Source of the DNA: Rhynchonema sp. JSB1_4
Taxonomy: Eukaryota > Nematoda > Chromadorea > Monhysterida > Xyalidae
Assembly (NCBI GenBank): GCA_030248065.1
Contig: JASAMV010003795.1
Span: 62,001-126,000 of the forward strand
Direction: 5' to 3'
DNA: 64,000 bases
Below, one piece after another: positions 12,801 through 24,885 of the stretch; position 1 is the first letter of the stretch, and every line of letters starts with the position of its first letter. The notes below the pieces were generated by a model. That model made no database searches. It had not been told where the DNA came from and saw nothing but the letters and a program-made list of their open reading frames with translations. The position numbers were made by a program, and so were the translations under genes.

Positions 12801-15800
12801 ACAACAATATGGAACTAAAAGAGTTCTGGCACCATCAAGTTACAGTCATGGTTCAGGGGTTCTAGAAGTGTGAAATTCTGTCCTAAAATTGTGGAATCAG
12901 AAATATAGAGCGAAGCACCGACAAGTGACATGTCCATAAATGAGCTTCAGCCAGATCTTCTGCTTCCAAAATGTGCTCAGATTTTCAAATAAGCTCGAAG
13001 GAAAAGATGCCCCAGTGGGTTATTTTGTACTTTTTTTAGCCTTGAGACTGTTCTCTAAATGTGCTGACTTAAAGCGCGCAACGTTTGTCGCTTTTGTAAG
13101 CTTATCTGCGCGCATGCATAATGGGCTTTACTTGATCTCTTGAAGTTATATTTTGGAGCCTCTTCTGAAGTTAAGCTGTGTGATGACTGAGCTTCTGAAG
13201 CTAAAAATCGCAAAAAAAGAATGCATTGCGAACAACAAACGCACGGAAACGACACAACAGGGATTCAGGGACAGAAGGCAAGATTTGGAACTATATACAT
13301 ACATCATACCAAAGCGCGGAAATCGGAAAGACCTCACAAAGTAACGAAATAAAAGTTCAACAATTGAGGAAACGCTGACCTTCCTTTGTGAGTGCCAGCA
13401 CACCATGCGCAACAGGAAAATTTCAAAAGAAACACAGCGCACTGGCAAGTTCCCAAATGACGTCTTTATCATGACGTGACCTTTGAAAGTTTTGGCAGTC
13501 GCGGTCGGTGACCATCGAGCGCAAGGATGAGTTACCGGATTTCGTGCAGAAAGGAAAGGAACACTTTGAAAGATGCGCGCATTTAGTTACAGTATCTAGA
13601 CACCCAAAAAGTATGAAACTTCACTCATCATATTGAACCACGTTCGCTGTCAGCATAGAACAAAATGTCGAGAATATCTGATGTTTCACAAGTGTATTCA
13701 GGTTGTGGCAGTTGTGTCCGTATTCTTCATCTGCGTGTCCATCGTGTCCTTCTGCATGAAGACACAACCCGATTGGCGAATACCGGTGCTTGAGACGTTA
13801 CCTGTCGCTTACAATCGAACGCTACCTGATGGCTCACACAAAGCTCAGAGTGAGTTTCAAGTTTAAGCTCACAGTAAGTTTTAGTTGTTTATTCTCTTCG
13901 TTCGCAGACAACGTGTACATCAACAAACGCAAGACCGTTGCACATCCGGCCTTCCAAGTCATCGAGATTGCCTGCAACATTTGGTTCACATTTGAGATAC
14001 TCGTCAGGCTCATGTTCTGTCCAGTTAGTTGTATCATATTGGCTGGCTAGCTGATGTTTCGCGCATATCATAAATGTGATTGCAGGCCATCCAAAATTTC
14101 TTCAAATCCCCTCTCAACGTCATTGACCTTGTGGCTACCCTGTCCTTCTACATGGACTACATCATGCGCGCGCTGTTCACCGACCCGCCAAAGGATGTGG
14201 TCGAGTTTCTATCAATGATTCGAATTCTCAGACTGTTCAAATTGACCCAGCATTCGTCGGGGCTCAAGATTCTCATACACACGTTTCGCGCCAGTGCCAA
14301 AGAGCTCATGCTGCTTGTGTTCTTTCTCGTGTTGGGTGAGTTACTTTCGGTTACAGCGAGGGACGATGCGACAGCCATCGTTGGGGAATTTACCGTCATG
14401 TGTTTTCATGCCCATGGTCCTTTGTCATCATGCCCATCAGTGTCTCTTTTTATCATGCCCATGGTCCTTTGTCATCATGCCCATCAGTGTCTCTTTTTAT
14501 CATGCCCATGGTCCTTTGTCATCATGCCCATCAGTGTCTCTTTTTATCATGCCCATGGTCCTTTGTCATCATGCCCATCAGTGTCTCTTTTTATCATGCC
14601 CATGGTCCTTTGTCTTCATGCCCATCAGTGTCTCTTTTTATCATGCCCATGGTCCGTTATTATCATGGCTATCAGATGTCTTAGCATCAAACGTGATGTT
14701 GTGAACACATCATCTGACGACGACTCCACCTTTATGTGTCAGGCATCGTCGTGTTCGCTGCGTTGGTGTACTACGCTGAACGAATAGAGGCGAACCCCGA
14801 CAATCAATTCACTTCAATCCCATTGGGCCTTTGGTGGGCCATCGTCACCATGACTACTGTTGGGTATGTCTGGATGGCTTACTGTAATTGGGGAACTTGT
14901 GTCCAGTTTTTGGCACCCAGTTTTGTTATAGTGAGTAATCGTAATATGAGAAACCGTCTGAGCAATGTATGTATAGACCATTGGGGCCACAAAAATTGAT
15001 GACTAGGATTAGGGGAGATCGAGACCGCTGATCACGAATATGGAAGAATTTTCTTGAATGGGACCAGTGTCAGTCCTGTACGGGCCTGGGGCTACGGAAT
15101 CGGACCCATGCATGAAAATAATGATGGTGGTGCGATCCAAACAATTCTTCCATATTCCTGATCAGCGTTCTTGAATACCCTGAATAGCCAAGTTGCAACC
15201 AATCCGTTCTATATCGATTGATCCTCCAAAAGTTTCCCATGACGAATTTTGGAGATTCGAATGTTGCACAGGTCTGCACAGGACACTAATTTCGGCCAGG
15301 GGACGTGGCTGCTAACAAGGTTCTCGCTGGTCATGGTGTCAAGTGGTCAGAAGCCTAACCATGCCTGACACCACCACCCGATCTATAATTGCAGCTATGG
15401 TGACATGGCGCCACGCACATACCTCGGTCGTCTAATTGGCGCAATCTGTGCTCTGATGGGCGTGCTCACCATAGCACTGCCTGTGCCGGTCATTGTCAGC
15501 AACTTTGCCATGTTCTACAGTCACACACAGGCCAGGGCCAAACTGCCAAGGGAACGCAGGCGCGTGTTGCCTGTTGAACAGGTTGGTATGGGGCACAGCA
15601 GAGTCGTTGGGTTGCCGTAGCATTGAGAAAAGTGGTCTAGCTCATTAGGATACATTTCCCCAAAAAAATTTGGAATGACTTCAAAGCTTTACAGGTGAAA
15701 CGTCAAGCAGCCCGTCAAATTATGGGTACAGTGCAAGGCGGCCTGGGTGCAGCGCTGGTGCCTTTTGGTGCACGACGTCACGCTGTGGTCAGTACAGCGA

Positions 15801-17029
15801 AAAGCAGTGAGTGCATTACTGTGGACTGCCGTTCGCCTGATTATTGAAATGGCTTCACATTGTGCTACGGTAGACACCGCGTAGATTTTCCTCTAATAGA
15901 TAATGATGCACAGCTCACCTATATATCGTGCGTAAATGCCGTTGTGGATCTATCGTGTGTGAAACGCACTCTTTCGACTGATGCTCGCACTGTCTTTCAA
16001 ATTACCTAAAGTTCACGAAAGTTGCGGCGTGATTGAGATATTTAGTGGATCTTCGCACTCTGAACTGCACCCATAGTCCTGGGATTAGCCTCAGATGTTC
16101 AGTTTAAGCTCAAGCTTAGGCTTGGGCCTTTTCAATCCAATTAGTGTCGTAACTTCTCGTATTCCCAGAGAGCACCACCCACACTGTTCAGTCAAATGCA
16201 CATGTATTAGCACCTTGCACCGTTCTGTAGCGCCAAGTCCCCCGCCCACGTCCACCGCCCAATTGGGCACTACCTCAACTGACGTCCAGCCGCAGCCGAC
16301 AACAATAACAACAACTGCGACAACATTGGACAATTCTGTCGCATCGCCAACACTCGACACTCCGTTGACAGACTCGATGCAGTCATCGGTGAATGGACAT
16401 GACGATCAGGGTGACGGTGGGTTACTGTAGGTCAGGGTTATGGTGTATACAGTACACGTGTTGTGTGTGGTGCATGGAGCATTTGCACGCAAATTATACA
16501 GTTAGAAAGTTTGCATATAATAATACTACATGTCGCTGTTGTTGTTTTCAAATTTACTTTTCGGTACGCATGTTTTTCAAGCGCGCGAATGCACATCTGT
16601 TGTATAAATGTATCAAATATGCACATTCACAAAGGTGATACCTACATATTGTGCAAGAGTTAAACAGAATGAAACAAATCCAACTCAAAAAAATCGGTTT
16701 CTACAGGCGACGCGGGCGTAAAGGAGATGCCTCACTTGGCGCAACTCGCCGTTGGCATGATGCCAAAAAAGGCGCCCACCCCACCGGCTAAGGCTGACGT
16801 TCGAACTCCCCTGCTGTCACCTGCATCTGACCAACCAAAAACACAAATTGGACGCAAAGGGTCGAAACCGACTGTTGTGAATGCAATGAAAGAGAAAAGC
16901 GGTGGTCACTGCGCAGACTCGAACCCAGTAGCAACCGTAGACGGAGCTGAAATGGACGAAAGTCGCAAGCCACTATTGGATACTGTGGTCAAAGTGTCGG
17001 ATGAAACGCAGCACGCACACAATCTGTGA
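3887..17029 (+). CDS. Shaw: Shaw/Kv3-class voltage-gated potassium channel
   Basis: This is a pore-forming alpha subunit of a tetrameric K+ channel in the plasma membrane. Exons: 3887-4061 (proposed), 10716-10900, 11107-11246, 11312-11504, 13702-13849, 13908-14023, 14086-14335, 14743-14863, 15395-15581, 15695-15806, about 16171 (or 16192) to 16416, and 16707-17029. All phases close, giving about 731 residues. T1 starts with [15 protein letters not shown]1 is [18 protein letters not shown]4 contains [18 protein letters not shown]; the filter TMTTVGYGD is split by the intron at 14864-15394; S6 carries the PVPVIV bend; then [15 protein letters not shown]. The S4 lacks the first two arginines of Kv3 (EFLS instead), as I recall for insect Shaw. 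The C-terminal tail is Pro/Thr/Ser-rich and poorly conserved. The first exon rests on a GTAAGT donor and matching phase only; otherwise translation could start at the Met at 10730. The C. elegans counterpart would be egl-36. Confidence 0.9.
4062..10715. other. Large first intron of the channel gene, or upstream DNA
   Basis: This 6.6 kb stretch shows no exon I can support. It contains a C-rich run near 7379-7390, and a TGATGTTTCA motif at 10678-10687 directly before the exon at 10716. If the proposed exon at 3887-4061 is wrong, this is 5' flanking DNA rather than intron. Open frames of 153 codons (- strand, about 6690-7151) and 168 codons (+ strand, 9382-9888) have no recognisable domain and unconvincing composition. 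Confidence 0.45.
11815..12356 (-). CDS. Small nested gene with a KRBA2/SCAND3-like C-terminal integrase-associated domain
   Basis: Three exons on the strand opposite the channel lie inside its intron 11505-13701: 12356-12270 (Met start, 29 codons), 12211-12116 (32 codons) and 11982-11815 (55 codons plus stop). Every junction is phase 0 with GT/AG, giving a complete 116-residue protein. Residues about 30-90 read [16 protein letters not shown], then [12 protein letters not shown], then [13 protein letters not shown] and RTSFELL. That order, VGD - LAVV - Y.IGT..GIL - R..FEL, is the pattern I recall downstream of the integrase core in KRBA2/SCAND3 and GINGER-type transposon proteins. No integrase core, BED finger or terminal repeats are seen nearby, so this is either a domesticated fragment or a captured tail domain. 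A TGATGTTTCA motif overlaps the start of its second intron. Confidence 0.68.
14407..14665 (+). repeat. 47-bp minisatellite, about 5.5 copies, in a channel intron
   Basis: The unit begins ATGCCCATGGTCCTTTGTCA and repeats nearly perfectly with a period of 47 bp in the intron between the S4-S5 exon (ending 14335) and the pore exon (starting 14743). Because 47 is not a multiple of 3, a stop-free unit is stop-free in all three frames; this explains the overlapping long open frames here, which are not genes. Confidence 0.92.
15028..15170. repeat. Imperfect inverted repeat in a channel intron
   Basis: The sequence CGCTGATCACGAATATGGAA near 15028 is mirrored by TTCCATATTCCTGATCAGCG near 15146-15168, giving arms of about 25 nt with about 90 nt between them, inside the intron 14864-15394. 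It could be a small foldback element or a structured intronic RNA; no target duplication is evident. Confidence 0.6.
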
Positions 17030-17187
17030 TAAAGTTAAATCAATCGGATATTTTCTGTATATATCGATCCATTATGCATTGATTATTTATGTTACTAGCA
17101 CACGAGCAAGATAGAACATTGTAGCATTGTGCTGCAGACTGTTATTTATATTGGCACAAGGACATGTTATACTGTATCTACCGTATT

Positions 17188-17590
17188 TCCTCTAATAGAA
17201 GCCCTGAGCTTCTATTTTTTAGCCACCCTCTGACGCGGGGGCTTAGAGGCGGGCTTCTTTTGGAGGGGGCTTCCATTTTTCAGCGACGTTCGGACCCAAG
17301 TGAGCTCTGTGCATCATGACAAAAATGCTAAATAAGACAACGAACTGAAATGGACCTGAAGTTCGATAAAATAACCGTTTTCAACACAAAAGTCATTTGG
17401 TAACACAATCAGTTGTGGCACGCAAGTGCTTATTTTTGAACATCACTGGCTGTCAGTATTGGTACACAATATTGCGGGCTTCTGGGAGGAGGCTTCTATT
17501 TTTTTCAAGGTACATATGCTAGAACCGGGCTTCTATTGTAGGGGCTTTTATTACGGGGGCTTCATGGTAGGGGAAGTACGGTATCTATGT
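17188..17590. mobile_element. Probable non-autonomous element with CCGTATTTCC-type ends
   Basis: The left end reads CCGTATTTCCTCTAATAGAA and the right end reads GGGGAAGTACGGTA, an imperfect inverted match. The interior is full of GGGCTTCTATT and GGGGGCTTC motifs in both halves. It lies 3' of the channel stop codon. A related end, GGCTTCTGTTGGAGGAAATA followed by CGGTA, occurs at about 19651-19676 in the glycosyltransferase intron, so the family is dispersed. Target duplications could not be fixed. Confidence 0.55.
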
Positions 17591-17763
17591 CTGACGGAGT
17601 CGCTTCAGACATGGTCTCTATGTGAGAAACGCAGTATTACAAGAAAAGTTGCCTTGAATAATAATAAAGTCAGCTAAAAAGATGAAAGATTGGAAAATAA
17701 AAAAATAAGAGCCAACGCCATCCTTGGTCTTTCAATCCGTTTTCCTAGGTTTCCCAAGTTTAT

Positions 17764-20344
17764 TTATGCAAGCTGCCTGTCGGGAATATCCCCGTATTCG
17801 TCAATATCATACGGTCGTGAGTCATCATCAGCAAATGTTTCAACCACGTCAGGCATTGACTCATCCGTTTTGTGATCTTGGGCCAAATGCTGCCACAATG
17901 TCAGTCTCTCTTGAACGTCCATCAGAGGCACATGTGCCAAAGCCACAGATTGCTCGCGCATTTCTTCACGTTCCTGAAAATGCTTTTGAATCTTCAGTGG
18001 TAAAATTTTGGCTGAATGTGACAAAATTCTTTGGCTACACATGATTAAAATGAGTACAGATGCACCTACATATGTAAGTGTTCTGAATTAGTTCGCCTTG
18101 AAAAAGTTGCTTGTTGAATCACAACCAGGGGTTATGGACATCGCTCTAGCGGGGTCGAGATCCCGAAATCCAGGATGCGGAGAATTTCACACTTACGAAA
18201 TACTGATTCCGATAAACAAGAGTTGGAGCGCAGATTGCGGGCAATGACGTGTAAAAAGCAGCACACTGCAGGTACGCATAACGGCATTTCTACAAAAGAT
18301 ACGAACCTCCTAGTCACCATTGCCATTCAGTCCGTCTCCTTCCGGTGACAGTTCCACTTCCCAATCAGTTAATCGATATTGTCCCAAAGTGTGCAAAAAT
18401 CGCCAAAACTCTCTCCTGTCACGCAAAGTTACGTTCGTTGTTTGCAAGAAGGCAGTGCTTTGGTCTTCCGCAACGGCTAAGATCTGTGGTGGCACATGAG
18501 ATTTCTTGACGTTTGAGTACCTGCAGCACACTGTCTATTTTTGTGTCGCCATACCTCACAATTATGCGTGGTTTCCCTCTGCTGCGCATATAACCAATTG
18601 ATCGGGTAATGTTTCACTTTCGGACCAGCAAGCACCTGAAATAGTTTCTTCGATGTTCATGCGTATTTTGGATTCGTAAACGGTATTCGACCTCAAAATA
18701 CTTTTTCGCGTGCAATTCTGGTGGGATAACCTTCAGGATTCCCGTCACATAAAGATCATCAATGTACAAGTATGGTGTATTGATAGCTGCTTTCGATAGC
18801 AGTGGAGGAAGATCGAGTGTCAAGAAGTAGGCAAAACCGGCACAGTATGGAGGCCAGATGTTCTGTCCGTAGTAACGCTTGCTCAGGTACCACTTCTTCT
18901 TGGGATCACGGACCACCTGGGAAAAAAGTGCGTTTTCATTTCGAAATTTACTTTCATTGGTGTAAGCTTTAGTGTTTTCACACTGCGTGTTGTCGCACAA
19001 GGGGGCAGGCAGTCCAACCTCGGCATACTCAAACAACAAGCAGCTGATTGTGTGTGTCTGAGCAGCCAGCTCGTCGAAAAACCGTTCGAGCAGGAAAAAG
19101 TTGGCGATGACGTCATCATCCGTCTTGAGGATACCCAAAACGTTCGGATCCCGATCGCAACCCTTTCGAGTCAACCAATCCAACCAGAGCAGCGATTTGT
19201 AAGTCAGATTGCGATACGAATCGATGAAAGTGCCCTGTGATGGCAGTTTGAAAAACGGTTTTAATATCAAACGGAAACGACCTTTAATTGTTCCGTTTGA
19301 AGCATTGGAGTTTTCCGTCCAGAGCCCGTGATGCACTTAGTCCCATGGAACTGTTAGATTCCCATCCGAAGAGTGGACATGACGGTTTCAGTGCGGAAAA
19401 ACCTCGAGGTCCCTTATCAAAACGAATAAAACTGTCGTTGTTCTGCCGTCTGTACTGCCTCTATTAAAACATTTCAGGCAGAGTGGTTGCTTACAATTGT
19501 ACATGTTCTCTCAGCGCGTATCTACATGATTTTCCCAATAGAACCCCTGTGGCATGTTAACAAAAGGTTTCGATTTTCAATCGTTTGTAGAATAGGAACC
19601 CATGTGCGAAACACGCGGGTACATACCGTTTCAGCGACTCCCTGACCCCGGGGCTTCTGTTGGAGGAAATACGGTAAATATAGCAAGTGGACTGACCATC
19701 AGAATGTCATTGAACTGCAGTTTTTCGATAGCAATCCGATTCGCGACCATTGTCTCCTTTGAGCTTCCTAGCACAAACAACAGCTTTATGCGAAGTGTCC
19801 TGTTTCCCTGATTTGTCAAATCCATGACGAATTTGCCCCACGTATTTCTCAGATGTATACGACGGTCAATGTGTTCGGGTTTCGAGTGCACCACTGTGAT
19901 CAGGCGACGGACTTGATCCGAAGAGCTGTTGTCCTGCCAACAATAGGCACCATTCGGCCACTGGACCAGCTCCAAGGAGGCATTCCTGGAATCCACATTG
20001 CCAATGTTCTCATTCAGCCATTGCAATGCCAGTGAATCGGGATACCCAGGGTCGTAAGGTGTGGTGGTGGTTGGCTGTGGCTCGGCACTAGTTGTCGTTG
20101 AAAGGGCCAGGAACGGACGTCGTGTTGCCACCTCCCTTACATTGTCACTTTTTAATTTGATTCGTGAGCGTTTATCGGAAATTGGAATGGCATTTGATGT
20201 TCTGAGCAAGGCGGAATTCAGCCAAACGATTACAATCAGCTGCATGGTGCCTGCTTGACACAGGGACAGTGCGACTAACTTGAATAGTGGGCGACTAACA
20301 CGTCGTGAGAGCACGGATTTCAAAAATTGCATTGTTGCGCACAT
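17764..20344 (-). CDS. GT31 beta-1,3-galactosyltransferase-like enzyme
   Basis: This is predicted to be a type II Golgi membrane glycosyltransferase that moves a sugar (galactose or N-acetylglucosamine class) from a UDP donor to a glycan. Exons: 20344-19697, 19234-18636, 18520-18318 and 18011-17764; phases close, giving about 565 residues. An N-terminal anchor (LFKLVALSLCQAGTMQLIVI) is followed by a Thr-rich stem, then family blocks in order: RRIHLRNTWG, KLLFVLGSS, FIDSYRNLTYKSLLWL, the DxD metal site in GILKTDDDV, KKWYLSKRYYG, WPPYCAGFAYFL and YIDDLYVTGIL. The last replaces the usual EDVYVG with DDLYVTG. If the 18318 splice is not used, the protein ends after GNGD at 18310, 485 residues. The acidic C-terminal exon is family-atypical. 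Donor and acceptor specificity cannot be read from the sequence. Confidence 0.88.
19640..19680 (+). mobile_element. Solo end of the CCGTATTTCC element family
   Basis: CCCCGGGGCTTCTGTTGGAG followed by GAAATACGGTA matches the terminal sequence of the element at 17188-17590. It lies in the first intron of the GT31 gene, 17 bp downstream of the exon 1 splice donor. No convincing opposite end was found, so it is probably a truncated copy. Confidence 0.5.
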
Positions 20345-20707
20345 GCTTCAGTTTTAAGCACAATTGACATTGAATCCCAGTAGGCGAGTTTTATTGTTTT
20401 TTTACACAATGGGTACGGCCAAGCCAGCATCAAACTACTGTATGTGTATGTGTATTGTTCGTCGGACTGAGAGATTATTAGGCATTTGTCGCACAAAGGC
20501 TGCTGTTAACTCACGTCACAACTTAGATGCTTTCTGAATATTCGTGACAAAAGCGAGAAAAATTATTAAATATTCATCTCAAACAATTATGGGTTTGGAC
20601 GCGTTCTCGAGATGATCATGTAAACGTCATTTTTCTTTTAAATTATCGGTTTTCTGTTGTACCTTAATTATTTTCATTCAATCATATTGTTGGTGTTTTT
20701 TTCATTT

Positions 20708-21622
20708 TCATAACGCCATAATGTCCGCCGCAGGTTTGGGTTGTTCTTTCTCTTTTTTGTCCTTCTTCTGCAAGTCAATGTTGCTCCCAAATGAAGCCAA
20801 AGTTTCTCAGAAATTAAAAAATAGTCTTGCAATCTAACCGGCTTCGGTGATGATGGCGGTCCTCTGAAGAGTTTGTACCACACGAAGAACCACGCCAATC
20901 CATAGATGATTAACGAAGCGAGCAATGCGCTGCCTGCACTAATGGCCGGCAACAACCACCACATGGAGCAATCCGGATCGGTCGGTGCTGCCTCTGTGCT
21001 CGACTCTGCTGGGCTGTGATCTTTATCTGACGTGGGCCAATCCTGAAAAATAATGTTCGTGTTACTGGATGCAGGAAAAGTTTTTTATTGCAATTATGCA
21101 CCGGAAGTTTTTTATTGCAATTATTGCCGGTGCAACAGCACAGCTCAATTGGAATGAAGTCGGTTCCGGTTACATGAATAGAGCAGTCGTAGGTGCCATC
21201 TTTGCTCGGACAATCATTATTCTTCAAATGATCTGGTAATGGGTCGATTTGAACGGTGCTCTGAAAGAATCGATTATCACAACGTGTCAGCAAGGTTTCT
21301 CAGCTTTTGAACTGACTCACGCACGAGCCCCCAAGTTGTATTTTCTCGGCAACCTTTGTGTTTATGTTTGTGTACTTGAACACATAACAGCAGTTCGATT
21401 CTCCTTCTTCCGTTGTGCTACAAAATCATTTTGATGGGAAACTTCCGAAACAGCTTAACAATTTATGGCTAACCCTTCGTTCATTGGCGTTTTATCCGTA
21501 TCACTTGTCGCTTTATATTTCGTGCATTGATTATGGTTACTGGATTGCAGCGGTGTTGTTACCATCAGCAACGTCAGTGCAGCGTTAATGGCAAAAATTG
21601 CAGGTATATTGAGGATTATCAT
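20708..21622 (-). CDS. TFL1: type A three-finger-like single-pass membrane protein
   Basis: This is the last gene of the array in transcription order. Exons: 21622-21474, 21417-21321, 21260-21102, 21042-20839 and 20767-20708; all phases close, giving 222 residues. A signal peptide (MIILNIPAIFAINAALTLL) precedes an ectodomain with the pairs CTKY, NCCYVFK, LGGSC, DGTYDC and the signature CCCTGNNCNKK. A Ser/Glu/Asp-rich stalk leads to a helix beginning WWLLPAISAGSALLASL and a lysine-rich tail KKDKKEKEQPKP. The 3' end of exon 3 with its donor is partly duplicated in the intron (see findings). Ligand or partner unknown; the family fold is inferred from the CCC-x4-CN ending. Confidence 0.86.
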
Positions 21623-22185
21623 GTCAAAGTCAAATTGATTATGGCTTGTTCGCAACTTTTTTAATTGAAAATGTTCGCTGGAGTAGTTTTACTGGCGAAT
21701 GAGTTGGCTGATCGATATGGGAGCCCCGAGCAACAGACCACAGCTCAGTGTAATTTTTGACAAACCGATTTTGATTACAAACCAATTCGGTCATCAAGTC
21801 AAATCCGATCAGTGTTTTATTTCCATAAGTCAGTCTTAGTCAGATGAAACAATGATTTGTCGTTATCCGTATTGCGCATAATTGTTTTGCAATAGGTTTT
21901 CATTAAATCGGCACCCATAGTTAAATACACAGAGCCTAGATATTCACAGCCATTGAGGTCACATAATTGGTCAAAAACCGAAATACAGTAGTCTTGATTT
22001 TTAGGCTTGTTTAAAAGCACTTGAGGTTTGCGTTAAGTGCACTGAATTACATTGTATTCAATAGTTGTACGTATTGTCATTCTGTCAGAGGTAGGTAATG
22101 TAGATGTTGGCAGGTCAAAAGAATCTGCAGAAATAATGTTTTCAAAATAGTTTACTCGAAGCCTTTTTAGTTTTAATTTGAAAAA
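21623..22185. other. Spacer between TFL1 and TFL2
   Basis: About 560 bp. A 67-codon open frame on the - strand at 21817-22020 has no family motifs and no splice context that would join it to either neighbour. Nothing else is supported. Confidence 0.5.
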
Positions 22186-23470
22186 TTAGGCGAATTTCGT
22201 GTTTTCTGTGGCTTCTGTATTCGCAGTGACTTCGGTGTTTGATGTGAAATCGGTCAAATTGGTGTTCTCGGTGTTGGCTGTTGTGTTCGCTGTGTTGTCT
22301 GTCGCCGAAATGGTCGACATTCCTGTCAAACAAGCGACTATTTTTCAATTTTTTTTCGTCTTCAAAAACCATCGAAATTCGTAAATTTTAAGCTGAACCC
22401 TCAGTCAAATCTCCGGTTGTGGTGGCACACGTGGCATCATCTCCGCCAGCGATCTTTCCTTCTCCCTTCGGTGAAGCCTGATGAGTATGTAGGTATCGCT
22501 CGTGAATAATTTATCGTTGCCATACAATAAGCTGTATATTGAACGCTTACCCCTTTTGTTTTGCGGAACACGGCCAAATACCAGATGAGCAACTGAATCA
22601 GCGCGAACAAGATGAGTGCTGTCGGTCCAGTGATGAACACGGGCACGTACCATTTGGTGCACGTTCGCGGACCGATCATCGGCTTATCACCGTTGAGCGC
22701 CAGATCCCACTGAAAAAAACTTGACAGGCTCTTTAAAATTAAAATAATTTCGGTTGAAAAATCCAATTGTGGGTATTTGTTTTAACACAAACAGGTGGTG
22801 TTTGATCATTGCACATGTGTCCCGCGCAACAACACCACGTGATTGAAATGGACCCGCTGGCCTCATCTGTTCCTGTGATACCCTTGGTGGCACAGGTGTA
22901 TGGTGAACCACCGGGTGGGGGGTTGGAGCACGTGAGCATGTCCTGGTGTGAGCCATCTTCGAATTTTGCCTGTATATGTAAGTATTGATTGACTGGGGGC
23001 AGATTGTGATGAACTTGATGTCAGAAACAGACTTACGCACGATCCACCCGGCGTCTGAGTTGGTTTCAGCACTTGCGGCCACTTGGTTTCGTTGTTAAAC
23101 TTGTCATTTTGTTGATCGTCAACTTTGAACACGTAGCAGCATTCTTTGTCTTCGACTGGCTGCTCCGTTGACGTTGAATTCATCTCATTGGGTTCTTTTT
23201 GTTCCTGCTCTCCGGCGGCTGGTGCTGGGGCTGGTGGTTTTTCGGTCACTTTCGTCGCCTCCCCTGTTGATGCTTTACTGAAGAATGTTTTCAATTTTCT
23301 CATTATGAAAATGAGCAAACTAAGTTTGTTCGTTGCTGAATCCACCTAATTTTCGGTACTTTGTGCGTTTCGCGATCGAATATCCAGTCGTGGCATTTTT
23401 CGTCGCTAATTTCCAGCAGAAACAGCAACTCTAGAATTGTTAACGTTATTGATCGTTTATGGAAGAGCAT
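22186..23470 (-). CDS. TFL2: type A three-finger-like membrane protein with Thr/Asn-rich tail
   Basis: Exons: 23470-23346, 23277-23037, 22969-22793, 22709-22551, 22477-22399 and 22322-22186; phases close, giving 305 residues. A signal peptide is followed by an insert rich in Pro, Ala and Glu (PPAPAPAAGEQEQKEP) before ECCYVFKVDD, then KWPQVLK and GGSC, CSNPPPGGSPYTC and CCCAGHMCNDQTPPV. The membrane exon begins CTKWYVPVFITGPTALIL and ends in AVFRKTKG. The cytoplasmic tail spans two exons and finishes in repeated TANTEN/TANTEA units. TFL4 has the same two-exon tail, so the two genes are sisters. The length exceeds type B copies because of the stem insert and tail. Confidence 0.86.
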
Positions 23471-23572
23471 AATGATGTAGGTAATTATCAAGATGATTTT
23501 TGTTTCTCACGAACTTTCTTGTGTCAAGTTCTTTAAAAAATCAAAAGGACAAAAATATGATAAGGTACAGTG

Positions 23573-23836
23573 TGCCATACGCCACGCACGTAGCACTACA
23601 GTAACCCATACGCCACGCACGTAGCACTACAGTAACCGATACGCCACGCATGTAGCACTACAGTAACCCATATGCTACGCACGTAGCACTACAGTAACCC
23701 ATACGCCACGCACGTAGCACTACAGTAACCCATACGCCACGCACGTAGCACTACAGTAACCCATATGCTACGCATGTTGCACTACAGTAACCCATACGCC
23801 ACGCACGTAGCACTACAGTAACCCATACGCCACGGG
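23573..23836 (+). repeat. 31-bp tandem repeat, about 8.5 copies
   Basis: The unit contains CCATACGCCACGCACGTAGC then ACTACAGTAAC. Copies differ at a few positions (CATATGCTACGCATG variants). The identical repeat returns in the same orientation at 27081-27213. Confidence 0.93.
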
Positions 23837-24885
23837 CCGTTTCCGTTAGGGTGCTTCCTCTCCTTCTCCTCCACGCATTTTAGCATGCAATTTCTACAGT
23901 AACCCCTCTGAAAGCTTGAAAATTCAGGGTTGCTGTTATATATGTATGTGTGTATTAACTTTGCGAACGGTTTTTTGGACGAAAAACCGTCTACAGTCCT
24001 AGACTCTAACCAGTTTCAAAATTACGCCGGTTTATCTCATTAACCCCTGCAGTCCAAGGATCGCAGCAAATGCAGATTTTTTTTGCCAAAGGGTTACGAT
24101 ATTCTGCGTTGTTTCGTGTGCACAAATCACAATTATAAACTCCAACCGCCAAATCATAAATACAGCGTAAATTCATGGTATTTCAGGCACCATGTAGAAG
24201 AGGTAACAATCAAAGAGCGTAAGGAGGTAACAAACAATATAAGAAATTAGAAACGTCTGGAAGAAAAACTTGCATCACATAGAAATGAAAGAAAGGCTAG
24301 GCACAATCAGAATGACTAAGGATAATGAAGAAATGGAGTAAACACAAAAGAATGACAGTCAATAAAATTTTGCAACAAAATCTACCTGGGCATAAACCAA
24401 TCTGAACGAACTCAGTTCTGTGCCTGTCCAGGACATCATCCCCATGTCTGGTAGCGGAGGCGGACGTGATTTTGGTGGGCTGAAATTTCCTGTGTCAATT
24501 CCTAACAGGTTTTTTTACAAACGATGGCGTTTACAATTTTTGACTAATTTTGTTTACTTCCATCCTTCCGCTAATCCCCTCTCTAGCAGTTGATCTTCAA
24601 TTTGTCTAGCTTCGTTACTGTGGCATTCATCTAAAATAATACATTCTTCCAAGCACTGTTTCATTTTTGGTAGAATACTTAGTTGTTAACATTGAGAGAC
24701 GCCCTTATCCTGCAATCAAAACCTTAAAACTTTGTTGTATATGTTCCAGCTTTTTACCTGCTTCATTCGGGTTTTACACTCAGTTTGTTCGCAGACCTTG
24801 TCTGAAAATATGTCTATCCACCACTGCCAGCGTAGGTCATGCTTGTAACTGTTTCACTTTTTCCTCAACGTTTTTTACGTTCCTA

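Noticed and set aside
14294..14704. Three overlapping open frames of 94-235 codons
   Set aside because: They are produced by a stop-free 47-bp tandem repeat with a period not divisible by three.
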